Origin: DASXMT01 sp035552655
Lineage (GTDB): Bacteria; Actinomycetota; Acidimicrobiia; Acidimicrobiales; RAAP-2
DNA: 64,000 nt
Direction of reading: 5' to 3'
Assembly (NCBI GenBank): GCA_035552655.1
Contig: DASZLD010000038.1
Coordinates: 1 to 64,000, forward strand
The notes beneath the pieces were generated by a model. The model ran no database searches and was not told the DNA's origin. It saw nothing but the letters and a program-made list of their open reading frames with translations. Of this stretch, positions 40,266 to 49,305 are shown one piece after another (positions within the stretch are counted from its first letter, which is position 1; each line of letters opens with the position of its first letter). Position numbers and translations under genes: made by a program.

Positions 40266-41528
40266 TCAGGTGGGCCGGGCCGGCAGCCCTACGCCTGTTG
40301 ACCCACCGAAACCGGTGGCGGTCCCGTCAGCATTGATCACGCGATAGCTACTTCCGTCCGAGGTGGAGACCAAGCCGATTGAAGGCGACGATTGGCCCGT
40401 GCCCCCGAGGGAGCCGTAGAAGGGGGCATCACCAAAGGTGAACACACCACCGTCGGCGGCGACCAGCCAGTAGCCCATGCCGTCAGGGGCGGGGGTCAGG
40501 CCTACCACCGGCTGGTTGAGATGCTGACCGCCGAGGGAGCCGTAGAAGGCGGCGTCGCCGAAGCTGAACACGCCACCGTCGGAAGCCACCAGCCAATAGC
40601 CCATGCCATCGGGGGTCCGGGCCGCGGCCACCACCGGCTGGTTGAGATGCTGACCGCCGAGGGAGCCGGAGAAGGCGGCGTCGCCGAAGCTGAACACGCC
40701 ACCGTCAGCGGCGACCAGCCAGTAGCCCTTGCCATCGGCCGTGCTGACCATGGCCACGATCGGCTGGTTGAGATGCTGGCCGCCGAGGGAGCCGGTGAAG
40801 GCGGCGTCGCCGAAGCTGAACACGCCACCGTCGGCGGCGGCCTCCCAATAGCCCATCCCATCCGGGGTCGCCGCTATGGCGACGACCGGCGCGTTCAACG
40901 GAAGACCGACGGTCGAACCGTAGGAGACGGCAGTGCCATAGGGATTGACCGCCCCGCCGGGTCCAAGGACCCAGTATCCCGAACCGTCAGGGGTGGCGGC
41001 CAGTCGTGCCCCTCCTACCGGGGCACTGGGCTGCACCGCGATGGTGATGGAGAAGGCGGGAGCCGTGGAGCCGTTCAGGCCACCCTGGAGGGTCTCCGTT
41101 CCGGCATAGACCGCCTCGTAGGGGAAAGAGCCAGTGACCGTGGCCCCGGGGGGCACGTTCGGGAACTCGCAGTCGATGAAGGGAGGAAGGAAATGCTCGG
41201 AGGGGACCAGGACGCAGTTCGTTCCCGGTCCGGCCGGCTGGACGAAGCCCGACGTCGGCTGGGTGGTCACCACGCCCATGTCCTGAGTGACGCTGGCGGT
41301 GTTGGTGGCGCTGAACGACAAGAGGAGGCCGGTTCCTGCCGTCGCCAGCATCGGGGCAACCGAGCCGGTCGCCGTACCCACGGCCGAGTCCGCCGGCACT
41401 GGTGCCGCGGTTGTCGCCGGTAGGGGCGAGGGGTCGGCGCCGGCACTGGGCGCGAAGCCAGTCCCGAGCGAGCTTGCCACCACGACCACCGAAGCGACTG
41501 CAGCCAACCGACCAACCTTGATTCGCAT
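40266..41528 (-). CDS. Secreted protein with repeated GYW...ADGGVFSFGDA units
   Basis: A 420-residue exported protein. A signal peptide (about 1-28) is followed by a beta-sandwich-like region with one Cys pair, then repeats of 42 residues, each with GYWLVAADGGVFSFGDA and GSLGG. Four good copies and one degenerate copy are visible. Such repeats probably form a beta-propeller or solenoid on the cell surface. ATG 41528 has AAAGG 8 nt upstream. The gene converges with the DoxX-like fusion gene. Function unknown; binding of surface ligands is possible. Confidence 0.8.
   Translation of the reverse strand: MRIKVGRLAAVASVVVVASSLGTGFAPSAGADPSPLPATTAAPVPADSAVGTATGSVAPMLATAGTGLLLSFSATNTASVTQDMGVVTTQPTSGFVQPAGPGTNCVLVPSEHFLPPFIDCEFPNVPPGATVTGSFPYEAVYAGTETLQGGLNGSTAPAFSITIAVQPSAPVGGARLAATPDGSGYWVLGPGGAVNPYGTAVSYGSTVGLPLNAPVVAIAATPDGMGYWEAAADGGVFSFGDAAFTGSLGGQHLNQPIVAMVSTADGKGYWLVAADGGVFSFGDAAFSGSLGGQHLNQPVVAAARTPDGMGYWLVASDGGVFSFGDAAFYGSLGGQHLNQPVVGLTPAPDGMGYWLVAADGGVFTFGDAPFYGSLGGTGQSSPSIGLVSTSDGSSYRVINADGTATGFGGSTGVGLPARPT
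40430..40935 (-). repeat. 126-bp coding repeats in the surface protein gene
   Basis: Blocks of 126 bp encoding the 42-residue unit follow each other; adjacent copies share long identical tracts such as CACGCCACCGTC and GGTTGAGATGCTG. High DNA identity shows recent duplication or gene conversion and makes copy-number change likely. Block edges are approximate. Confidence 0.8.
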
Positions 41529-41724
41529 GCCAACCACCTTTCAGCGCGCCGACCAGCGGCAACACGAATCCACCGTTACCGTGGCCAGATCTCCGTCCAG
41601 CAAGCCGGGCGATGAAGACAACGTAACCCCTCGGGCGCTCCAGTGCCCTGACGTGATCGATCGAGTGCGGGCCTGGTGCGATCGGGCGACACACGTTGGC
41701 GACCACCGCGCACAATGATGGGAT

Positions 41725-43122
41725 GTGGCCAGATGCCGGATCGTCGCCGTCGTTGTGATCACGGGATGCGTACTGGCCGCGTGCGGCCAGTCAACCAACG
41801 GGACACCGCATTCCTCGGCGCCGAGCTCGTCGACCACGACCACCACCAACTCGACCAACTCGGGCGCGACACCGGCCGCCAGCCAGTGGCTGACGTACCA
41901 CGGCGACATCGCTCGCTCGGGCAACGCGATGAGCGAGCCGAACGTCTCGGCCGTGGGCCAAGCGTGGCGGGCCAAGCTCGATGGGCAGGTGTACGCCGAG
42001 CCGCTGGTCGATGGCGATCGGGTCATCGCCGCCACCGAGAACGACACCGTGTACTCCCTCGATGTCTCGACGGGTCAGGTCGAATGGTCGACCTCGCTCG
42101 GTGCACCGATGCCCGGGAGCGCCTTGCCTTGCGGGAACATCGACCCCTCGGGCATCACCGGCACCCCGGTCATCGACCTCACTGACGGTGTGGTGTGGAT
42201 CGTGGCCTTCGTCGAGCCTGGCCGGCATCAGCTCGTCGCCGTGGACCTGGCAGACGGACGCGTCCGGTCCCGTCAGTCGATCACCCTTCCCGGTGTCAAT
42301 GAGCTGGCGGAGCAACAGCGTGGAGCACTCACCCTTGAGCACGGCAACGTCTACATCCCCTTTGGCGGGCTCTTTGGCGACTGCGGCCAGTACCGGGGTT
42401 TCGTGATGAGCTTTCCCACCACCGGCTCGGGAGCGCAGGGCACTTTCACCGTGCCCACCCCTCGTGAAGGGGCGATCTGGGCGCCGCCGGGACCGGTCGT
42501 CGATAGCGCAGGGTCGCTGTTCGTAGCCACGGGCAACGGCGCCTCGGCCTCGACCTATGACGACGGCGACTCGGTCATCGCCCTCTCCCCGGCCCTGCAG
42601 GTGGTCGGTACCTTCGCCCCCTCGAACTGGGTACAGCTCAACCAGAACGACCTGGACCTCGGCTCGGTCTCGCCCACGCTGGTCGACAATGAGATCTTCC
42701 AGATCGGCAAGGAGGGAGTCGGCTATCTGCTGGACGCACATACCCTGGGCGGTATCGGCGGACAACTCTCTGACGGCCAGGTGTGCTCAGCCGGAGCATT
42801 CGGGGGCACGGCCGTCGATGGTTCTGTGATCATCGTTCCCTGCCTGGATGGGCTGAAGGCAGTGCAAGTCGAACCCAACCACACCTTCCACATCGCCTGG
42901 TCGCAAGCATCGGTTGTGTCCAGCGCGCCGGTGGTCGCCGCCGGTCGGGTGTGGGCGGTGACCAGGAACGGCCAGCTGGCCGAGCTGAACGAGCAGACCG
43001 GTGCGGTGGTGCTGACGGAGCCCGTCGGAACAGAGGCCACGTCGTTCCCCTCGCTGGCCGTGGCCGGCGGAAGACTGTTCGCTCAGGGTGGCAACACCAT
43101 CGTGGCCTTCAGCGGTATCTGA
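41725..43122 (+). CDS. PQQ-type beta-propeller lipoprotein
   Basis: A 465-residue exported lipoprotein. The signal ends in the lipobox VLAAC (Cys20), then a Ser/Thr-rich stretch, then repeated propeller blades such as AEPLVDGDRVIAATENDTVYSLDVSTGQVEW and SAPVVAAGRVWAV. Such propellers serve as scaffolds or as PQQ-dependent dehydrogenases; the heme and metal-binding residues of a dehydrogenase were not seen. The GTG start has CACAAT 8 nt upstream and no Shine-Dalgarno. It precedes another lipoprotein gene. Confidence 0.85.
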   Translation: MARCRIVAVVVITGCVLAACGQSTNGTPHSSAPSSSTTTTTNSTNSGATPAASQWLTYHGDIARSGNAMSEPNVSAVGQAWRAKLDGQVYAEPLVDGDRVIAATENDTVYSLDVSTGQVEWSTSLGAPMPGSALPCGNIDPSGITGTPVIDLTDGVVWIVAFVEPGRHQLVAVDLADGRVRSRQSITLPGVNELAEQQRGALTLEHGNVYIPFGGLFGDCGQYRGFVMSFPTTGSGAQGTFTVPTPREGAIWAPPGPVVDSAGSLFVATGNGASASTYDDGDSVIALSPALQVVGTFAPSNWVQLNQNDLDLGSVSPTLVDNEIFQIGKEGVGYLLDAHTLGGIGGQLSDGQVCSAGAFGGTAVDGSVIIVPCLDGLKAVQVEPNHTFHIAWSQASVVSSAPVVAAGRVWAVTRNGQLAELNEQTGAVVLTEPVGTEATSFPSLAVAGGRLFAQGGNTIVAFSGI

Positions 43123-43257
43123 CAGCCGGTCCGAGCCAACGGGTCGGTCTCAGCTAGCCCTCAGCGGGGGCTCATTCCTCCCCCCACCTCGCTAGTGTCA
43201 TGCTCGTCAAATTGCGACCCCTGGCAGAACATCGCCCCACCCCGAGAGCAGGAGCAC

Positions 43258-44499
43258 GTGACCCACCCTCGTACCATCGGCGCCCGCTCACGAACGGCTC
43301 TCACGCTCGTCGGATCGTTGCTGGTCCTGAGCCTCGTTCTCTCTGCCTGCTCGTCGAGCTCGGTCGGGACCAGTGCCGGCAATCCAGGGACGTTCAGTAC
43401 CAGCACCCAGTCCAAGCTGTCCGCCGTGGTGGCGCAATTCCTGGGCACCACACACGCCCCCGGCGTGCTGGTGGCCATACACAGCCCGGAGGGCAACTGG
43501 GTCAGCGGACGGGGATTGTCGAATCTTTCGACCTCGACGCCACTCCAACCCTGGATGCAGTACAAGATCGGGAGTCAGACAAAAGCGTTCACGGCCACCT
43601 TGATCCTCCAATTGGTCGGTGAGGGCAGACTGTCTCTCGACGATGACATTGCCCGCTGGGTGCCCGGCGTTCCCAACGGTCAACAGATCACCATCCGCCA
43701 ACTCCTCAATCACACCAGTGGTCTCGGTGACGTCCTCAGCGTTCCCGCCATCCAGAACAAGCTGCTCACCGGATGTACCGTCACCGAGCTGTTGGCCGCC
43801 GGGGCCACGGCGACTCCGATCGCGGCCCCGGGCACGAAGTGGGTCTACAGCAACTACGGCTATGACCTGTTGGGACGGGTCGCCGAGCTGGTGACGGGAA
43901 CGGATCTCAGTACTTTGATCCGCCGGCGAATCGCCCAGCCGCTGGGACTGCAGGAGACGTACCTTCCTGTGTCGGGAACGGGCCTCGAGGCGCCCTACAC
44001 CCACGGGTATGTCGCCGGAGCCACGCAGGCGCCCACCAAGGAGGATGACGCCACCCCTCTGCCCCAGTCGTGCCTGTGGGCCGCCGGCGGCATGGACTCC
44101 GACATGTCGGACCTGACCATCTGGTCACAGGCCCTGGCCACGGGGGCCCTGGTCAAGCCCAAGGTATGGAAAGAGGCACAGGCCGACCAGGTGCCCGTGT
44201 CCATCCCCCAGCTCGGGCGGGGTTCGCTCACCTGGGGCCTCGGGTTCATCGCGTCCGGAGGGTTCATCGGCCACCAGGGGGGCATGCCTGGTTATGAGAC
44301 CATCTCGATGTACTCCCCCGCCCTGCGTGCTTCAGTCGTCCTCATGACCAACAAGCAGTTCAACGCCATACCGCCGATGGCGCTCTTTCATGCCCTGGCA
44401 TTGACGGCGTTCGGGCATCGGGTCCAATTCGGCGTCACCGTAGGCCAAGCCCTCGAACCGCTGGATCAGGCCCAGCTCAACCACATTCCCGACGAGTGA
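43258..44499 (+). CDS. Serine beta-lactamase-like lipoprotein (class C/PBP4 family)
   Basis: A 413-residue lipoprotein with lipobox LSAC (Cys31). The serine hydrolase triad of motifs is complete: Ser106-x-x-Lys109 (GSQTK), Tyr197-Ser-Asn199 and HQGG in place of the KTG. Members act as D,D-carboxypeptidases, esterases or beta-lactamases. HxG in the third motif is common in the esterase/peptidase branch, so penicillinase activity is not assured. GTG 43258 has AGGAG 3-4 nt upstream. It follows the propeller lipoprotein. Confidence 0.9.
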   Translation: MTHPRTIGARSRTALTLVGSLLVLSLVLSACSSSSVGTSAGNPGTFSTSTQSKLSAVVAQFLGTTHAPGVLVAIHSPEGNWVSGRGLSNLSTSTPLQPWMQYKIGSQTKAFTATLILQLVGEGRLSLDDDIARWVPGVPNGQQITIRQLLNHTSGLGDVLSVPAIQNKLLTGCTVTELLAAGATATPIAAPGTKWVYSNYGYDLLGRVAELVTGTDLSTLIRRRIAQPLGLQETYLPVSGTGLEAPYTHGYVAGATQAPTKEDDATPLPQSCLWAAGGMDSDMSDLTIWSQALATGALVKPKVWKEAQADQVPVSIPQLGRGSLTWGLGFIASGGFIGHQGGMPGYETISMYSPALRASVVLMTNKQFNAIPPMALFHALALTAFGHRVQFGVTVGQALEPLDQAQLNHIPDE

Positions 44500-44631
44500 T
44501 CCCGTCACCGGTCATCACCGGCCAGGGCCGCTTCGGCCCCGTCGAGTCCGGCATCAACCCGGCGCGGTTGCCTGGCCCCGACCTTCGAGAACGGCCCGCT
44601 CGGTACCGGGATGTGCGACATCGGTGAGCGC

Positions 44632-44661
44632 TTGACATGTGACTAAATAGTCACCTATTAT
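44632..44661 (+). promoter_or_regulatory. Promoter with embedded palindromic ArsR operator
   Basis: TTGACA (44632-44637) and TATTAT (44656-44661) are 18 bp apart. The spacer contains GTGACTAAATAGTCAC (44639-44654), with 7-bp perfect arms and a 2-bp centre, the size and symmetry of an ArsR-family site. The GTG start of the regulator lies 6 nt after the -10, so the message should be leaderless. A bound repressor would block RNA polymerase directly. Confidence 0.75.
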
Positions 44662-44667
44662 GACCGT

Positions 44668-45420
44668 GTGGACGATGTGTTCAAAGCCTTGGCTGATCCG
44701 ACCCGACGGAGCTTGCTCGACGAGCTGTTCCGGGAGGACGGGCAGACGTTGCGTGCCTTGGAGGAGCGCTTCGAGATGACGCGTTTCGGCGTGATGAAGC
44801 ACCTCAAGCAGCTCGAGGATGCAGGGCTGGTGATGTCCAAGCGGAGGGGCCGGGAGAAGCTCCACTTCTTGAACCCGGTCCCGATCCGGCTCGTCCACGA
44901 CCGATGGGTGAGCAAGTACGCCGAGCCGTGGGCCGCCGAGCTCAGCGGCCTCAAGCAGAGACTGGAGAGTCCCATGGAAAAGGTATTCGAGATCTACATC
45001 CGCACCACCCCCGAACGGTTGTGGGAGGCGATCACCGATCCCGAGATCAGGAGCAAGTACAACTTCGGCGCCGGGGTCACCTCGGACTGGAAGGTGGGCT
45101 CACCCCTGAAGATGGGCTCACCTGACACCGATGGGCTGCTGGGCGGTGGCGAGGTCCTCGAGGTGGACCCGCCGCGACGTCTCGTCCACACCATGGTCGC
45201 CCTGTGGAGCGACGAGGTGAAGAGCGAGGGCGCCTCCAGGGTCACTTGGGAGATCGAGCCGGTCGAGGACTCCTGCCGGCTCACCGTGACCCACGATCAG
45301 CTGCGCGAGGACGCAAACTCCCAGATCTTCGGGGGCTGGCCCATGATCCTGTCCGGCCTGAAGACCTGGCTGGAGACGGGTGAGCTGCTGACCACGCCGG
45401 GATCGCTGATGTACACCTGA
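44668..45420 (+). CDS. ArsR-type HTH fused to AHSA1/SRPBCC domain
   Basis: A 250-residue protein. Residues 1-95 are an ArsR winged helix (FKALADPTRRSLLDEL, MTRFGVMKHLKQLEDAGLV). Residues about 102-245 are an AHSA1-like domain (FEIYIRTTPERLWEAITDPE and the C-terminal WPMILSGLKTWLETGE). The first part has no metal-binding Cys pair, so the second domain probably binds the ligand. These are often separate neighbouring genes. It has its own operator-promoter and precedes a VOC gene by 90 bp, probably its target. Confidence 0.9.
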   Translation: MDDVFKALADPTRRSLLDELFREDGQTLRALEERFEMTRFGVMKHLKQLEDAGLVMSKRRGREKLHFLNPVPIRLVHDRWVSKYAEPWAAELSGLKQRLESPMEKVFEIYIRTTPERLWEAITDPEIRSKYNFGAGVTSDWKVGSPLKMGSPDTDGLLGGGEVLEVDPPRRLVHTMVALWSDEVKSEGASRVTWEIEPVEDSCRLTVTHDQLREDANSQIFGGWPMILSGLKTWLETGELLTTPGSLMYT

Positions 45421-45510
45421 GCGCGGCGCCAGGAGCAGGAGTGGAGACGGTGCAGTAGCAATCCAGCCGAACGCATACGAACGAGCCAGACCCAACAAGG
45501 AGAACGTGAC

Positions 45511-45900
45511 ATGTCCCCACTGGAAGCAACGAGCCCCATCATCGACCTGCGCACCGTGGGTGTTCCCGTGACCGATCAGGATCGAGCCTTGGCCTTCTAC
45601 GTCGACGTGCTCGGCCTCGACACACGCCTCGACATGCCCATGGGCGGTGGGCGGCGATGGATCGAGGTGGCACCGGCCGGAGCGTCAACCAGCATCGCGT
45701 TGGTGGCGTCGCACGAGGGGCTGCCGGCGGGAGTGGAGACGGGCATCCGGCTCACCACGCCACACGTCGATGCCAATCACGCTGCACTCCGGGAGCGCGG
45801 CGTCGACGCCGACGACGTCCTGCGATGGGAAGGCGTTCCCCCTATGTTCGCATTCCGGGACCAGGACGGGAACGGACTCGAGATCGTCGAGCAGTCATGA
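45511..45900 (+). CDS. VOC-family (glyoxalase/dioxygenase-like) protein
   Basis: A 129-residue VOC protein with two beta-alpha-beta-beta-beta halves (VGVPVTDQDRALAFYVDVLGL and PPMFAFRDQDGNGLEIVE). A terminal Glu could bind metal. AAGGAG lies about 7 nt upstream. It may share the transcript of the ArsR-AHSA1 gene. Enzymatic role (resistance, isomerase or dioxygenase) cannot be told. Confidence 0.88.
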   Translation: MSPLEATSPIIDLRTVGVPVTDQDRALAFYVDVLGLDTRLDMPMGGGRRWIEVAPAGASTSIALVASHEGLPAGVETGIRLTTPHVDANHAALRERGVDADDVLRWEGVPPMFAFRDQDGNGLEIVEQS

Positions 45901-45959
45901 CTCGGCTATCCGCTCGAGGGGCGGCCACGCTCAGTACTGCCGATCAGCGCGATTCGACC

Positions 45960-46472
45960 TCACGGCCCGAAGCGCCATCGGGTTTGGGTGAACTCGCCCT
46001 TGCCGAAGCCGAACACCGTGGACGGCTCGACCCGGTACACCAGGGCAGTGCCGCCCTCTCCGAAGAAGGCGCCGTCGTGCACGTCGAAGTGCCAGTCGCT
46101 GCCGTATTTGGACACGTACACATCGGCCACTCGTGTGAGCTCAGCATCGTCGTTCACCCTCACCGAGGCACCTTCGACCACCGTGTCGAAGCCCTCATCG
46201 AGGGTGTTGCAACCGGTCATGAGGACGCAGTGAGGGTTGGCGGACAGGTTCAGCGCCTTGCGCTCGCTCGGACCAGTGGAGAAGTAGAGTGCTCCGTCGA
46301 GCCACACGGATATCAGCGGCGTGACATGGGGGCGGCCGTCAGGACGCACGGTCGAGAGCCAGTACAGCCTGGCCCCCTCCAGTTCCTGGCGAGCCCGCCG
46401 CCACTCAGCCGCCCGGGCGCCGTCGGTGCTGTATCGAGCATCGAGCTCCGCCACTGGATCGGTCTCGGCCAT
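45960..46472 (-). CDS. Pyridoxamine 5'-phosphate oxidase-fold (flavin/F420-binding) protein
   Basis: A 170-residue split-barrel protein: YWLSTVRPDGRPHVTPLISVWLDGALYFST is the usual core, followed by CVLMTGCNTL and TRWRFGP at the end. Members use FMN or F420 or bind heme. ATG 46472 was chosen for AAGGA 7 nt upstream rather than the longer frame. It converges with the VOC gene. Confidence 0.88.
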   Translation of the reverse strand: MAETDPVAELDARYSTDGARAAEWRRARQELEGARLYWLSTVRPDGRPHVTPLISVWLDGALYFSTGPSERKALNLSANPHCVLMTGCNTLDEGFDTVVEGASVRVNDDAELTRVADVYVSKYGSDWHFDVHDGAFFGEGGTALVYRVEPSTVFGFGKGEFTQTRWRFGP

Positions 46473-46574
46473 GTCTCTGTCCTTCCATCCGGGAATGCAC
46501 TCTCCGGATGAGACGGGGTCCAAGCGCAGAGTTCATCGGTAGCACATGGGGCCCGTGGGGGCAGGCGTCCCCGG

Positions 46575-47324
46575 CTACGGCAGTGGGGCGGTGGCCGGGG
46601 CCAGCCGCGGCGTTCTCCCGAAGTGCACGGTGACACCGTCGCGTCGCATGCAGCGGGCGAACCAGATGACCGAGAGCGCGATGGCGCCAGCGGTGAGGGA
46701 CACCGAGATGCCACTGCGCTCAACGGCGAACGCTCCGACCGACTCGGTGAGAAGCAGCCACAGCACGACGGCACCGTTCAAGAACATGACCGTCGCCCAC
46801 AGGAACGACACGCGGATGAAGAACCGATGGACGGTCGGTCGAGCCAGGAGCTCGGGGGTGAGGGGGCAGAAGTCGTGGGTGAACCGCTGGGTGAAGGGTC
46901 GACCCAGGAGGGCAGAGCCCACCAATGCCAACGACACCAGGAACGTGCTGGCCGTCGGCTGGATGAAATAGAGGAAAGCGCTGCCGGTGATGAACGAGAT
47001 GACCGTCCGCAAGGTCAGGAGGGCGGTGCCCACCAACAAGAGCGTCGACACCCGCTGATGGCGCACCAGGCGGCGACCCACGATCAAGTAGGACCAGGCC
47101 AATGCGCCAATGAGGGCCCCGCGGAATCCGGCGATCAGCAGCATCAGGTAATACGCGCCCAGGGGCGCCACAACGCCTTCCAACACAACAGGCATCGCAT
47201 GCCAGAGCACGTTGCGAGGGGCGGGAAGGTGAAGCACAGAGCCGGCGTGCCCATCGGGGTGATCTGAGAAGGTCAGCGCCCGCAGTGGCCGTCGGTAGCT
47301 ACCGAGAGGGCTGATACGGCACAC
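46575..47324 (-). CDS. VC0807-like multi-span membrane protein
   Basis: A membrane protein with about six helices (VVLEGVVAPLGAYYLMLLIAG, LIVGRRLVRHQR loop, VSTLLLVGTALLTLRTVISFI, later FLWATVMFLNGAVVLWLLL). The layout resembles the VC0807 family, whose role is unknown. The start is uncertain: GTG 47324 has GAGGAG only 2 nt away, and ATG 47195 removes 43 residues of poor membrane character. I cannot assign a transported substrate. Confidence 0.7.
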   Translation of the reverse strand: MCRISPLGSYRRPLRALTFSDHPDGHAGSVLHLPAPRNVLWHAMPVVLEGVVAPLGAYYLMLLIAGFRGALIGALAWSYLIVGRRLVRHQRVSTLLLVGTALLTLRTVISFITGSAFLYFIQPTASTFLVSLALVGSALLGRPFTQRFTHDFCPLTPELLARPTVHRFFIRVSFLWATVMFLNGAVVLWLLLTESVGAFAVERSGISVSLTAGAIALSVIWFARCMRRDGVTVHFGRTPRLAPATAPLP

Positions 47325-47426
47325 TACTCCTCTGGTGCCCTCGGAATTCGTCGGGCCACAAGGGCAACGACCCCTGTCTGCGCTTGCCTTTCTCCCTCCC
47401 AGGTCAGGGCTCCGACGACCGCCCGG

Positions 47427-48203
47427 TCAGCCCAGAAAGAAGGATGTGAGGACGGGCGCCAGCGCGTCGTCAGCGGCGTTGTGGGTCTGTCCCTCCAGCA
47501 CGAGATGCTGGCTGTTGGGCACCGCCGCGGCCACGGCTTCGACGGCATCGCGGGCCCACCGGGGACTCTCGGCGCCGCTGAGGACCAGGGTAGGAACGTC
47601 GAGGGTGGCCAACTGTTCGGCCGGTATGTGCTGATCGCCGAGAATGGCCAGGTCATAGGGCAGGGTGTGGGCCAACGCCTCGAAGCGGGACCACAAAGGA
47701 GCCCCCTTCATCATGGTCACCACCTCCGCCGGTGTTTCGGGCCCTTCGAGCAGGAACAGCTCGGCCGCCTGGCTGGGCTCATCGGCACCGAGCAGCTGGC
47801 TGACCCGCTCAGCCAGTCCTGCCGGTCGGATCCGTGTCCCCTCGACGATGTAGGGCGGTTCGTAGGCCACCAACCTGGTGGCCGGGAGACCGGCGATGAC
47901 GGCCTCCAGTGCGAGCGCTGCACCGGAGGAATGGCCGAAGACGAAGGCCGGGCCACCGGCGGCGGCCGCCACGGCCTGGAGATCCTCGATCTCACGCTCG
48001 ACCCCATAGGGCGCGGTGTCACCGCTCGACCCCCTGCCGCGACGGTCATAGCGGAACACGGTGAACTGAGGGGCAAGCAACGTTGCCAGCGTCTCCGATG
48101 TCGCTCGATCGCAGAACGCTCCCACCACCAACACCAGTGCGGGTCCCTCACCCTCCCGATCGAAGGCGATCGAAGTGCCGTCGGCCGAGCGCGTCGTCTC
48201 CAT
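47427..48203 (-). CDS. Alpha/beta hydrolase
   Basis: A 258-residue hydrolase. The nucleophile sits in FGHSSGAA; the oxyanion region is VVGAFCDRA; the acid and His are in VLSGAESPRW and GQTHNAADDALAP. Members of this type include esterases and peroxidases. ATG 48203 has GGGGAG 5 nt upstream; an in-frame extension has no site. A run of small genes follows on the same strand upstream. Confidence 0.85.
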   Translation of the reverse strand: METTRSADGTSIAFDREGEGPALVLVVGAFCDRATSETLATLLAPQFTVFRYDRRGRGSSGDTAPYGVEREIEDLQAVAAAAGGPAFVFGHSSGAALALEAVIAGLPATRLVAYEPPYIVEGTRIRPAGLAERVSQLLGADEPSQAAELFLLEGPETPAEVVTMMKGAPLWSRFEALAHTLPYDLAILGDQHIPAEQLATLDVPTLVLSGAESPRWARDAVEAVAAAVPNSQHLVLEGQTHNAADDALAPVLTSFFLG

Positions 48204-48253
48204 GTCGCTCCCCTGTCGCTCAGGTGCCGGCGTAACCGCCCGGCACGGACTGC

Positions 48254-48466
48254 TCAGCCCGCCCGCTGGACCTCGACCTCGGCCGTCTGGACTACCGGCT
48301 GCTTGTACCAGCGGGCGGAGGTGTCCTCGATGAGGGCGAGCATGGTGTCCATGCCCATGAACTTGGGCTCGATCCGGGACACGAGCACTTCGGCTCCTGA
48401 CTCCAGTCGAACACGATCGCCAACCTGTACGTCCGATGCCGGCATGTTCTTCCATGTTTCAGCCAT
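48254..48466 (-). CDS. Small hypothetical protein, 70 residues
   Basis: No function recognised. The residues MAETWKNMPASDVQVGDRVRLESGAE open a compact beta-rich protein with VGDRVRL, a form seen in small SH3-like or KOW-like barrels. An AGGATGAGG lies just before the ATG. It lies 50 bp upstream of the alpha/beta hydrolase and probably shares its transcript. Confidence 0.6.
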   Translation of the reverse strand: MAETWKNMPASDVQVGDRVRLESGAEVLVSRIEPKFMGMDTMLALIEDTSARWYKQPVVQTAEVEVQRAG

Positions 48467-48528
48467 GCCTCATCCTGCCATCACCCGGCGGCGATCGTCT
48501 GGTCGGCGGGACACTAGGTTGACCGTCG

Positions 48529-48942
48529 ATGGGCAAAGTCAGCGTGGCACTCGATCTCGTCATGGTCCTGGTCTTCGTGGCCATCGGCCGAACCGCCCAT
48601 GCCCATGGCCTGACCGTCGCCGGCCTGGCCTCGACTGCGTGGCCCTTCCTGGCCGCACTGGCCATCGGCTGGCTCATCCTGGCCGCGGGTCGTCGCGACG
48701 GCATGACCCTCTCGAGCGGACTTGTGGTGTGGATCTCGACGGTGGCTCTGGGCATGGCCTTCCGGGTGATCGCCGGTCAGGGCACTGCTGTCGCCTTCGT
48801 GTTCGTGGCCCTGGGCTTCCTGGGGCTCACCCTGCTGGGCTGGCGAATCGTGGCCCTGGGCATCCGGCGCCGGCGGGTAGCCGGTCGAAGCCCGGAAGCT
48901 CACCGATCGGCTACCCGAGGAGTGAGTAATCCGTCGGGTTGA
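48529..48942 (+). CDS. DUF3054-type small membrane protein
   Basis: A 137-residue protein with four membrane helices (VALDLVMVLVFVAIGRTAHAHG, then WPFLAALAIGWLIL, SGLVVWISTVALGMAF, AVAFVFVALGFLGLTLLGW). GRTAHAHG after the first helix is the hallmark of DUF3054. Function unknown. TAGGTT lies 8 nt before the ATG and there is no Shine-Dalgarno. Its 3' end overlaps the convergent NIPSNAP gene by 32 bp. Confidence 0.82.
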   Translation: MGKVSVALDLVMVLVFVAIGRTAHAHGLTVAGLASTAWPFLAALAIGWLILAAGRRDGMTLSSGLVVWISTVALGMAFRVIAGQGTAVAFVFVALGFLGLTLLGWRIVALGIRRRRVAGRSPEAHRSATRGVSNPSG

Positions 48943-49264
48943 GGAACACGGATTCGATCGCCGTGGTCAGCGAACCTCCGTTTCGCTCCTCGCTCTCGGC
49001 CTTGGCCTGTATCCACACCGGATCGGCCCGGAACGAGTCCCACGCCGCTTCGGCTGCATCCCGGTCGCTGAAGGCCAAGATGTACACGAGTGTGTCGGCG
49101 GGGACCTGCTGGCCGTCCTGCGGCGTCCAGAAACCGATCACGGTCATGCCGTGCTTGTCGAACAAGGGCAGGGTGTGGTCCCGGAACCGCTCGTGCAGGG
49201 CGTCAATCTTGCCAGGGACAGCATGGTAGGTGCGGAGTTCGAAGACGCGAGAGGAAGGTGCCAT
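48911..49264 (-). CDS. NIPSNAP-family protein
   Basis: A 117-residue ferredoxin-like protein: FELRTYHAVPGKIDALHERFRDHTLPLFDKHGM then VIGFWTPQDG and YILAFSDRDAAEAAWDSFRADPVW. The family is linked to vesicular or metabolic roles but has no settled activity in bacteria. TAACGT lies 6 nt before the ATG, and a GAGG is also close. Confidence 0.9.
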   Translation of the reverse strand: MAPSSRVFELRTYHAVPGKIDALHERFRDHTLPLFDKHGMTVIGFWTPQDGQQVPADTLVYILAFSDRDAAEAAWDSFRADPVWIQAKAESEERNGGSLTTAIESVFLNPTDYSLLG

Positions 49265-49305
49265 CGCCTCACGTTACCGAGTGTTCGACGGGAGGCTCCT
49301 CGGTG

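Noticed and set aside
40392..41423. Plus-strand repetitive frame (EGGVAEAEHATVG units)
   Set aside because: The repeats are antisense images of the GYW/ADGG units; the minus strand has a signal peptide and ribosome site.
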